Positions 17,304-25,647 of a DNA stretch of 64,000 nt are shown piece by piece. The position numbers were made by a program, and so were the translations under genes. Origin of the DNA: Polaribacter sp. L3A8 (GTDB taxonomy: Bacteria; Bacteroidota; Bacteroidia; Flavobacteriales; Flavobacteriaceae). The stretch's first letter is position 1. Every line of letters starts with the position of its first letter. Under the pieces are notes generated by a model that saw nothing but the letters and a program-made list of their open reading frames with translations, ran no database searches and was not told where the DNA came from. Where the stretch lies: contig NZ_CP047026.1 in NCBI RefSeq assembly GCF_009796785.1, positions 124,001 through 188,000 on the forward strand, in the 5' to 3' direction.

Positions 17304-18514
17304 AATTTAAAACTTTTAAACTCTTTTTTTATTCCTGCGGTTTCAATATAAATTGTGTACAAATTATTTTCAAAAATATTTGGATCTAAGTAAAAACTTG
17401 CAAATCCATTTTGAGATTCTTTAAAAAGCTCACTAACAAGTGTATCGTTTTTGTAAATGGTTAGTTTTACAGACAATCCATCCGGAATTATTTGATTCAT
17501 AAAACTTTTTAATGGGCCTACTTTTATAGTTCTGTTATTATCTAAGAAAGCAACTTGGTAATCTTCTATTACTTTTTTGTATTTAATTTTTAAAACGTTA
17601 CTCTCTGCAATACCAATAAAATACGCTTTTATACTCCATTGATCTTCAAAATCTGGATGAATAATTTTTGCATGAGCAACCCCATTTAATGTAGTACCTG
17701 TTGTTTTTAAAATACCACCGTTTTTATTGGTGATATAAAATTCTACATAACTACCATCACTTACAATATTGTTGTTTTTATCTTTTATGGTAGCGGTATA
17801 CAAGGTTGTTATTTGATTACCATCTGCATATTCATGATTTCTACTCACATAGATTTTAAAATTTGTAGCGATGGCAGGCATAATATTTACATCAAATTCT
17901 TTAGAATTTAAACCAAAAGATTCTGATGAAATAATCATTCTTCCACTTTTTTTAGGCGAATAAATATTTCTGTATCCAATTAATTTATCGGTTGAAATAG
18001 CTTTTGATGTTTCTGATTTTAAAAACTGATATTTTACATCAACTTTACTATCATCTAAAATAGGATTATCTAAACTATCTGTTGGTATCACGACTAACAT
18101 GGTGTAATCTAAACCACCAGCATCTATACTTGGTGGACCTAAATAAGTTTCTATTGATGCTGGTTGGTGCAGAGAATTAATGGTGATATTCCCCGAAATA
18201 TCTTCTGCTGCATTGATGATTTTCCAAGATAAAATGCCTCTTTTTTTGGATAGAAATTTAGGGATTTCAAAGACCGTTTTTTCATTTGTAATTGTAGGTT
18301 CTAAAACGGTTGCACCATAACTATTAGCACAATATAATTGATAAATAGAATCGGTTTGTACGGTAAACTCTAGTATAATTTTATCATTTACATTAAAAGT
18401 GTTTTTTGTTGATAGTAAAGAAATAGAAGCTTGCTTAGTGGTTGTTTCTTGCGCAAAGAAAGAAACAATGACTACTTGTAAAATGGTTAGCAAAAAAAGT
18501 TTTTTTAATTTCAT
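17297..18514 (-). CDS. Exported Ig-like protein of the polysaccharide operon, function unknown
   Basis: A 405-residue protein with a signal peptide (KLFLLTILQVVIVSFFAQ). The body is beta-rich and reads like consecutive Ig-like or invasin/macroglobulin-type domains: KIILEFTVQTDSIYQLY; TLYTATIKDKNNNIVSDGSY; a last domain with FASFYLDPNIFENNLYTIY. No catalytic motif is seen. It overlaps both neighbouring genes (7 bp and 1 bp), so it is tightly co-translated with the GH5-like protein and the large membrane protein and probably works with them in the periplasm. Confidence 0.65.
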   Translation of the reverse strand: MKLKKLFLLTILQVVIVSFFAQETTTKQASISLLSTKNTFNVNDKIILEFTVQTDSIYQLYCANSYGATVLEPTITNEKTVFEIPKFLSKKRGILSWKIINAAEDISGNITINSLHQPASIETYLGPPSIDAGGLDYTMLVVIPTDSLDNPILDDSKVDVKYQFLKSETSKAISTDKLIGYRNIYSPKKSGRMIISSESFGLNSKEFDVNIMPAIATNFKIYVSRNHEYADGNQITTLYTATIKDKNNNIVSDGSYVEFYITNKNGGILKTTGTTLNGVAHAKIIHPDFEDQWSIKAYFIGIAESNVLKIKYKKVIEDYQVAFLDNNRTIKVGPLKSFMNQIIPDGLSVKLTIYKNDTLVSELFKESQNGFASFYLDPNIFENNLYTIYIETAGIKKEFKSFKLW

Positions 18515-21500
18515 TATTTTGGATTACCGATATACATACTTAATTCTATTTTAATATAACTAAAAAGCGGATGTTCTACTTTTTGCAAATTACCAATGGT
18601 CTGATTTTTAATTCTGTTTGGCATTATTTTAAAGGCAATATCTTTATTAGGCAATCCATTTACAAAACAAAAACTCATATCATCATTAATTATTTTGATG
18701 GTTGGGTTTAATGGTATTGGGTAGCTAAAACGGAGTTTACGCTCTTGACGTATTCCTTCTTTTAAAAATAAATTATCTACCCAAATCATTTCTTTATTTT
18801 CGTTGTAAAAAGTAATAATCATTTGCGGAACCGTAATTTCTTGAATTCCGCTATTAAATAAAGTTCCGTTAATTTGATTTGGAGTGATGCTTATTTCACT
18901 TAAAACAATGTCTTTAAATAAATCTGAATTAGTTGTGTTTCCTGCGGCTTGTAAATTAAACTTTGTAGGTTGTTCACTTAATTCCACAGGTGTAAATTCG
19001 TCTGGATTAAATGTTTTAGGAATTGAATCTTTGGTTTTAGACCAAGCAATACCTTCAAAATTAATTCTAAAAGCACTAATTTCTTTAGGCATTAATTTAT
19101 GCTTTAAAATATGCTTTGCATTGTAGGTTGCTAATTCTTTATTATCGTCATTATAAAGTGTCCCTTTTAAAACAACATCTGCAGGTACATTGTCTATATT
19201 TTGTACTTCGCCAATAATAGCATAGCGTTTGTTAAATTTTATCAGTTTGGCAGAAACAATCTCTAAAACAGGTTGTTTTAAAACATCTTCATGATGCGTT
19301 TGTTCTGTAGTAATTCTTCTTCTACCTTGATTAAAATAACCTGTAGTATTTTTAGAATAGAGTTGGTCTGGTGGTAAATCTATCGATTTTCTTGTAGGCT
19401 TTAAATACCATTTTCCTTTTCTTTTAACGGCCGTTTTAATTTCGGTTTTAGATAGTTTTTCTAAAGGCGTAATCCATTTGGTTTCTACTTTTAAAGTAGC
19501 CATACTATCCGTTTCTTTTTTTATTTCTGTGGTAATTGCATCTAATTTTGCATACGAACTTAGCAAACCATCAGTAACAGAAATTTCTAATAAATATTGA
19601 GCGCGTGTAAGTTCATCCTCTGGATCTATATAAGTAAAACTTTTATTCAATTCTTTAAAATCGATGGCATCATAATAAGCTTTTACAACATTTTCTGGAG
19701 ACCTTTGTGTTTCGTTTTTAATATAAAACATATAACACGCATAGGCAATTACAAAGATTAAAACCACTGCCCAAATATGCAATGCTCTTAAAACAATTCT
19801 AGGAAATTTAAGGTAGTCTACTTTAAATTTAAAATAAACAGGTACAGCTTTTACTTTTGTTTTTAAGCCATTTACAAACAAGGATTGTACATTTAAAATA
19901 AAGGCAATTAAAACCGTTAAAAAAGGAATGACACCCCAAATTATTTTTACCCAAGCAGGCACATCTTCTTTAGGTAAGATTGAAGAAATAGGAGGGACGT
20001 TCAATTTTTCCCAAACCATAATTCCGTTTTCTAACTGAGATAAACGCTGCCATCCGCAGAAAAATAAAACCGGATCGTAAAATTTATCATTCGAAAAAAT
20101 ATATTTTAAATTGTATTTTTCTGGCGTAGTTAAAAATTGTTGTAAAGAACCAATACCCGCAACTCCTTTAAATTTAGAGTTTTCTAAACGTTCTATAGGT
20201 CTTGTTGTTAACTCGGGTAAACGTCTTGCAGAGTGGTAATTACCATCTACACTCATGGCATTTGTTTGCGCTGCTAACCAAGCCATTTGATCTCCAAAAC
20301 CGAGTGTTAAATACCGCCACTGATCATGAGAATCTTGACTCAAAAAATTAACAATAGGTAGCATTTTTATTTTTTGAGGTTGAGACGGTCTAAAGTATCC
20401 TAAACTCATAGTAAAAATAACCATAGAAACATAAGCACCCGCTAAAAGTCCACCTAATAATCGATGATAAACGGCTCCGAATTTATCTTGAATTAATGTT
20501 TTTAAATCTCCTTCTACAAATCGGTAAATAAATTCACCAAATATTGGTATCGACATGATAGAACCCCAAAGCGTAAACCTATCTAAGGTTAAAATATTAA
20601 AGGCTGTTTCTCCTAATATTATTTTAGGTATAGGTGTTGTTCCACCCGTTCCTAAAATAACCAACATTGTAAAAGACAAACCAAAAAATAAATAACGTTT
20701 GCTAAAATATCTGTAAAATATATACGGTAGAATAAATAATAAAATTCCCCATGGAATGGTAAAAAACACCAAACCAGAAGAAGTTACCTCAATAAAACTA
20801 TCTCTAGAGCCATGCGGAATTGGTACTTGTGTAATGGGGTTTAATTTTGAATTCATCCAATAGGGAAAAATGCAAAAAATAATAAGGAATAAAGAAGAGA
20901 AACCAAACGCTAAGTTTTTCTTCAATTGTTTCATAAATGTTTTTAGAAATAATAAAAGCGTAACCTCTTTATAAGAGTCTACTTCTTCTCTAGCAACATC
21001 CATAATTACAGTTCCTATTAAGGGAAAAATAAAAAATAACATTCCAAATATAGGCGTAACATGATGAGAGGTTACGGTAACGGCAATTAAAGAAAGGGAA
21101 GTGAAAAAGAATTTATACTTACCCGTTTTAAGCCATAAATAAATTTCGGGTAACGAATGCATTAAAACTGAAACACCAATAATACTCGGCAATTGACCAA
21201 AAATATGCAAGGTTTCTACAAAAGATGAAGAGAAAACGGCTAAAATAGCTGCATAACCTGCAACCGTTCTGTTAGATGTTATCAATAAAGAATATCTATA
21301 AGATCCGGTAACAAAAAGAACAATAGCAATTAAGGCCACTGTAAACATTCCGAATTTTAATCCTCCAATTAAGGATAAAGCACCAATGGTTTGATGTACT
21401 AAAGGCGGGTAACTCTGTACCGTAAAACCAGTATACCACTTGTAATTCCAAGGTTCAAACCAACTGTGGGCATAATGGTCTGCAAAAAATAAATGAATTA

Positions 21501-21603
21501 AAGCATCATATGTAGTTTCTAAGGTAAAGAAAATAGAAGAACCATGAAATAGTACCGCTAATAGAATTGCAGTAATTAAGTATTTATTAGATTTTTCTTT
21601 CAT
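18514..21603 (-). CDS. Large polytopic membrane protein, PTPS-related / GT-C-like
   Basis: A 1029-residue protein. The first 400 residues hold roughly ten or more membrane helices with an early loop (ETTYDALIHLFFADHYAHSWF) typical of the '6-pyruvoyl-tetrahydropterin synthase-related' membrane family, which looks like GT-C glycosyltransferases. Two more membrane helices lie near 550 and 610. The remaining 400 residues are soluble and beta-rich, with NTF2-like (ENVVKAYYDAIDFKELNK) and FxLyD-like (AIIGEVQNIDNVPADVVLKG) segments. It is the first gene of the minus-strand operon and is divergent from the receiver-GT2 gene. A role in polymer assembly is inferred from context. Confidence 0.7.
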   Translation of the reverse strand: MKEKSNKYLITAILLAVLFHGSSIFFTLETTYDALIHLFFADHYAHSWFEPWNYKWYTGFTVQSYPPLVHQTIGALSLIGGLKFGMFTVALIAIVLFVTGSYRYSLLITSNRTVAGYAAILAVFSSSFVETLHIFGQLPSIIGVSVLMHSLPEIYLWLKTGKYKFFFTSLSLIAVTVTSHHVTPIFGMLFFIFPLIGTVIMDVAREEVDSYKEVTLLLFLKTFMKQLKKNLAFGFSSLFLIIFCIFPYWMNSKLNPITQVPIPHGSRDSFIEVTSSGLVFFTIPWGILLFILPYIFYRYFSKRYLFFGLSFTMLVILGTGGTTPIPKIILGETAFNILTLDRFTLWGSIMSIPIFGEFIYRFVEGDLKTLIQDKFGAVYHRLLGGLLAGAYVSMVIFTMSLGYFRPSQPQKIKMLPIVNFLSQDSHDQWRYLTLGFGDQMAWLAAQTNAMSVDGNYHSARRLPELTTRPIERLENSKFKGVAGIGSLQQFLTTPEKYNLKYIFSNDKFYDPVLFFCGWQRLSQLENGIMVWEKLNVPPISSILPKEDVPAWVKIIWGVIPFLTVLIAFILNVQSLFVNGLKTKVKAVPVYFKFKVDYLKFPRIVLRALHIWAVVLIFVIAYACYMFYIKNETQRSPENVVKAYYDAIDFKELNKSFTYIDPEDELTRAQYLLEISVTDGLLSSYAKLDAITTEIKKETDSMATLKVETKWITPLEKLSKTEIKTAVKRKGKWYLKPTRKSIDLPPDQLYSKNTTGYFNQGRRRITTEQTHHEDVLKQPVLEIVSAKLIKFNKRYAIIGEVQNIDNVPADVVLKGTLYNDDNKELATYNAKHILKHKLMPKEISAFRINFEGIAWSKTKDSIPKTFNPDEFTPVELSEQPTKFNLQAAGNTTNSDLFKDIVLSEISITPNQINGTLFNSGIQEITVPQMIITFYNENKEMIWVDNLFLKEGIRQERKLRFSYPIPLNPTIKIINDDMSFCFVNGLPNKDIAFKIMPNRIKNQTIGNLQKVEHPLFSYIKIELSMYIGNPK

Positions 21604-21784
21604 TTACAGAACGTTCGCTTATAAGAATGTAAATATAAAAATTTTTAAGGTTAGTTTTTTTTTATTAGTCTAAAGTAAACTACCTTTCAACAGAGTTAAA
21701 TGACCTTTAATGACCAATTTAAAAAGAATAAAGTAGAACTAAAGTATTTTTGCCGTGTAATTAATAAATAAAAAAGCTTCAAAC

Positions 21785-22939
21785 ATGAAAATATTAGCGA
21801 TAGATGATCAGAAATTAGTCTTAATTCCATTAGAAAGTAGATTAAAAGAAATGGGATATGAAGTAATTACAGAAACAGATGGAATAAAAGGAATTGAATT
21901 ATATGATTCTTTTCAGCCAGATTTAGTTATTGTTGATATAAATATGCCTACTATTTCTGGGTTAGATGTTGTAAGACATATTAGAGAAGTTAAAAAATCA
22001 AATACACCTATTATGATTTTATCTGGTAACACAGATGATGAAATGATTACGGAAGGTTTTGAGTTAGGGGTAAATGATTACATGAAAAAACCTTTGAGTT
22101 TAACTGAAGTTGGTTTAAGAACAAAAAGGTTAATTGGTGCTCCAGATAATATGGATCTTACCAAAAAATACTCAAATACCATTATTCAAGAAAGATGTGT
22201 TGGCGTGGTTATACCTTGTTATAATGAAGAGGAAAGGTTACTAAGTAAAGAGTTTACAGATTATATAGATAAAAACTCTGGATATCATTTGTGCTTTGTA
22301 AACGACGGAAGTAAAGACAAAACACTAGACGTTTTAAACAAGCTAAAAAAAGGAAGAGAAGATTTTATTACCGTGTACGATTGTGAAAAAAATGGAGGTA
22401 AAGCAGAAGCAGTAAGACAAGGGATGCTCTATATGGCTAAACAAGTAGATTTAGATTATATAGGTTTTTTAGACGCTGATTTATCTACAGATTTAGCCGA
22501 TTTTGATGATTTAGTAACCACTATTGAAAATAATGCGAAGTATAAAATAGTAAGTGGTTCTAGAATTAGTAGAATGGGAGCCAATATTACCAAAGAATCT
22601 GCAAGAAAAATTATTAGTATGACGATTAATTTTATCATCAGAAAAATTCTTTCTATGGATTTTAAAGACACACAATGTGGTGCTAAAATTTTTCATAAAG
22701 ATGTTATTGATGTTTCTTTTGGTGATAAATTTGTAACACAATGGATTTTTGATGTAGAAATTTTTAGAAGAATCACACTACATTATGGCTTAGATAAAGC
22801 AAAAGAAATGTTGTGTGAACAACCTTTAAAAAGATGGATTCATGCAGATGGATCTAAGCTATCTATGAAAGATTCTGTTAAAATTGTTGGGCAATTAGGT
22901 CAGATAGCTTGGTTTTATAGAAAAGGTAAAAAAAAGTAA
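21785..22939 (+). CDS. Receiver domain fused to GT2 glycosyltransferase
   Basis: A 384-residue two-domain protein. Residues 1-120 are an intact response-regulator receiver: acidic pair in AIDDQ, phospho-acceptor Asp51 in IVDINMP, conserved switch residues, Lys101 in MKKPLS. Residues about 138-380 are a GT2, dolichol-phosphate-mannose-synthase-like domain with VVIPCYNEEE, FVNDGSKDKT, the metal-binding DxD (D230, D232) and DTQCGAKIF. No membrane helices are seen. Phosphorylation may directly gate sugar transfer, an uncommon design. It is divergent from the large membrane-protein operon and followed by a small GT-like gene and manA. A TATTTTTG box at 21745-21752 is a candidate -7 element. Confidence 0.9.
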   Translation: MKILAIDDQKLVLIPLESRLKEMGYEVITETDGIKGIELYDSFQPDLVIVDINMPTISGLDVVRHIREVKKSNTPIMILSGNTDDEMITEGFELGVNDYMKKPLSLTEVGLRTKRLIGAPDNMDLTKKYSNTIIQERCVGVVIPCYNEEERLLSKEFTDYIDKNSGYHLCFVNDGSKDKTLDVLNKLKKGREDFITVYDCEKNGGKAEAVRQGMLYMAKQVDLDYIGFLDADLSTDLADFDDLVTTIENNAKYKIVSGSRISRMGANITKESARKIISMTINFIIRKILSMDFKDTQCGAKIFHKDVIDVSFGDKFVTQWIFDVEIFRRITLHYGLDKAKEMLCEQPLKRWIHADGSKLSMKDSVKIVGQLGQIAWFYRKGKKK

Positions 22940-23013
22940 TTCATTAAAAACGATAAGTAAATCATTTTATAAAAGAGTATTAAAGAGTGCCGAAACTATT
23001 AGAATAAAGAAAT

Positions 23014-23424
23014 ATGAAGAAAGGAGTAATTGTAGTTTTCGAAAAAAAAGATATAGATGTTTTAGAGAAATTACCTTTAAAATCATTTTTTAACAAACAT
23101 TTTAAAATTTGCCTAGTTAATAATGGCAATGACAATAAAATACTAAAATTATTATTTAAATTAAAAGAATCTTCTAAATTTGACATTTCTATTTTAAACT
23201 TAAGAAAAGAAAAAGCATCAATGGCAGCCGTAAAAGCAGGAGTACGTTTTTTGTCTAAAACAGAAGACATTAATTTAATAGTGCACACGCCGCCGAAAAA
23301 TATTTTTAACAAAAGTCTGATGAAGGAAATGTTAAAAATATCTGATGATGATTTAGCGCTTAAAATAGATGAAAGAGTATTACTAAGAAAGGTATATGCA
23401 CTTGAAGAATTAATAAATTGTTAA
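23014..23424 (+). CDS. Small GT-A-like protein, degenerate GT2 relative
   Basis: A 136-residue protein of unknown function. Its middle resembles the nucleotide-binding half of a GT2 enzyme: FKICLVNNGNDNKILKLL matches the 'FVNDGSKDKT' region of the preceding protein, and KEKASMAAVKAGVRFL matches its 'GGKAEAVRQGMLYM'. It lacks the opening PCYNEE motif and stops before a DxD, so catalysis is unlikely. It may be a regulatory or scaffold remnant of a duplicated GT2 domain. It ends 6 bp before manA and is probably co-transcribed with its neighbours. Confidence 0.6.
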   Translation: MKKGVIVVFEKKDIDVLEKLPLKSFFNKHFKICLVNNGNDNKILKLLFKLKESSKFDISILNLRKEKASMAAVKAGVRFLSKTEDINLIVHTPPKNIFNKSLMKEMLKISDDDLALKIDERVLLRKVYALEELINC

Positions 23425-23430
23425 ATAAAG

Positions 23431-24660
23431 ATGGTTGAAAATTTAGGCAAAAAGGACAATAAATTTTATAAGATAGTTGGGCAGGTACAGTATTATGATT
23501 GGGGTGGAAAAAGTTTTATTCCTAATTTAGTTTCTGAAAAAAATGAAGCAAATACAACGTATGCAGAATATTGGTTAGGTGCCCATTTAAAAGCACCATC
23601 AAAAGTAATTACAGCTAAAGGAAGTATTTCTTTAGATCAGTTTTTAAATGAAAACCCGATTGAAAATTTAGGAGCGGATGTTGTAAATAATTTTGGAAAA
23701 TTACCCTATTTATTTAAAGTTTTAGATGTTGATAAGATGCTTTCTATACAAGTACATCCAAGTATTGCAGCTGCAAAAAATGGATATAAAAAAGAAAACG
23801 AAATAGGTATTCCATTAACAGCAAGTAATAGAAATTTTAAAGACGAAAATCATAAACCAGAAATAATGATTGCTTTAACCGATTTTTGGTTGTTACATGG
23901 TTTTTTAGAACAAGAAAAATTAGTAAAAAATTTAAAAGAAACCGCAGAATTAAGTTTCTTGTTAACTACTTTTTTAGAAGATGGTTATTTAGTCCTTTAT
24001 AAAAAAGTGATGGAATATAGTCAAAAAGAAGTAAATACAATTCTTAGACCTTTGGTAAAACGTATTCTTCCTAAATTTATAAAAAATGAATTAGAGAAGT
24101 CTTCCCCAGCTTATTGGGCAGCTAAATCATTAGACAATAAAGATTCTGAAGATATCGATAAAGGAATCTTTTCTATCTACTTTTTTAATATTTTAAATTT
24201 AAGTAGAGGAGAAGCAATTTTTCAGGATGCAGGTGTGCCTCATGCCTATTTAGAAGGTGTAAATATGGAGTTAATGGCAAATTCTGACAATGTATTAAGA
24301 GCAGGATTAACCAGAAAGCATATTGATGTTGAGGAGCTTATAAAAAACACAAAATTTGAAGAAACGATTCCTAATATTTTAAACGGAGTTGAAAATAAAG
24401 CAAATGGTGAAGTTGTTTTTAAAACCATTGCAAAAGATTTTGAATTAAGCAAAATTGAATTAAAAGAAGCAATAACTCATACTTCTGTTTCTAATTCTGT
24501 AGAAATATTAATGGCTTTAAACGGAGCTGCTACACTTTTACAAGGTGATGAATCTATTGCTATAGAAAAAGGACAAGCAATACTTATTAAACCAAATACT
24601 TCTTATAAAATTGAAACAAACTCTCAAGTAGAAATATACAGGGCAAGTGTACCTAAATAA
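23431..24660 (+). CDS. manA: Mannose-6-phosphate isomerase, class I
   Basis: Cytoplasmic zinc enzyme interconverting mannose-6-phosphate and fructose-6-phosphate, the entry to GDP-mannose for polysaccharide synthesis. The 409 residues fit type I enzymes. YYDWGG near the N-terminus, the zinc ligands in LSIQVHP and ENHKPE, and GVPHAYLEG are visible. The C-terminal 80 residues form a second cupin. Placement at the end of the receiver-GT2 operon suggests that it supplies mannosyl precursor to this locus, although it could also be the housekeeping copy. Confidence 0.9.
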   Translation: MVENLGKKDNKFYKIVGQVQYYDWGGKSFIPNLVSEKNEANTTYAEYWLGAHLKAPSKVITAKGSISLDQFLNENPIENLGADVVNNFGKLPYLFKVLDVDKMLSIQVHPSIAAAKNGYKKENEIGIPLTASNRNFKDENHKPEIMIALTDFWLLHGFLEQEKLVKNLKETAELSFLLTTFLEDGYLVLYKKVMEYSQKEVNTILRPLVKRILPKFIKNELEKSSPAYWAAKSLDNKDSEDIDKGIFSIYFFNILNLSRGEAIFQDAGVPHAYLEGVNMELMANSDNVLRAGLTRKHIDVEELIKNTKFEETIPNILNGVENKANGEVVFKTIAKDFELSKIELKEAITHTSVSNSVEILMALNGAATLLQGDESIAIEKGQAILIKPNTSYKIETNSQVEIYRASVPK

Positions 24661-24661
24661 A

Positions 24662-25024
<363 letters not shown>

Positions 25025-25408
25025 TTATAAATATTTGACTTCATTTTTTGCATCTAAATATACCCAATATCCATTTTCTTTACAAAAAGTAGAATTTTCT
25101 TGTATACTTTCTAAATTTCCGTTTTCTAAAAAGAAAGCATTAAAACGCACGGTGCTTTCTGTGGAGTTTATTATTTCTAATTTAACCCATTTTACAGATT
25201 TTGTCCATTTTTCTAATTCCTTGTATTCTTTTTTAGAAAGTCTTGTAGTACTATGATGACTTTTGTGTAAATATTTTATATCAGCTAAAACAAAAGCACT
25301 GTATCTAGAGCGCATTAATTGTTCTGCAGATGTAACACTCTCTATGTTATTATGTGCTTTTTGGCAACAATCTTTATAAAGTTTTACAGGATTACAAGGG
25401 CAATTCAT
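25025..25408 (-). CDS. YchJ-family SEC-C motif protein
   Basis: A 127-residue protein beginning with the metal-binding pattern CPCNPVKLYKDCC. The UPF0225/YchJ signature follows (AEQLMRSRYSAFVLADIKYLHKSHH), and the C-terminus matches the NTF2-like core (VRFNAFFLENG, WVYLDA). The family is widespread and small; its biochemical role is unsettled. It is translationally close to the 119-residue gene downstream. It has no evident link to the polysaccharide genes on either side and looks like a housekeeping island. Confidence 0.85.
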   Translation of the reverse strand: MNCPCNPVKLYKDCCQKAHNNIESVTSAEQLMRSRYSAFVLADIKYLHKSHHSTTRLSKKEYKELEKWTKSVKWVKLEIINSTESTVRFNAFFLENGNLESIQENSTFCKENGYWVYLDAKNEVKYL

Positions 25409-25580
25409 TTGTTTTTATAATCTTTAATTAGAACCCCTTTTTTTTATTAATTAATAAAGGTTTTTCTGTTTTAAGCAAAAATACTTTTATTTATACATTT
25501 GTAAACCAAAATTGCTGTAGTATTTATTTGAAGAGTTTAAATTTATACAGTTAATTGTATGAATATATTCTATCAAAAAA

Positions 25581-25626
25581 AAAAAGAAACCCCACTATTT
25601 AATAATAAATTATGAGATTTCTTTTT
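25581..25626 (-). terminator. Weak terminator candidate after GH2
   Basis: In the 239-bp gap 25409-25647, arms AAAAAGAAA (25581-25589) and TTTCTTTTT (25618-25626) can pair. On the minus strand the stem is followed by a run of T (from the A-run at about 25575-25585). The stem is A/T-only and the loop long, so it is weak. Nothing else is recognised in this gap. Confidence 0.4.
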
Positions 25627-25647
25627 CAAATTAATCAACTAAAATTT

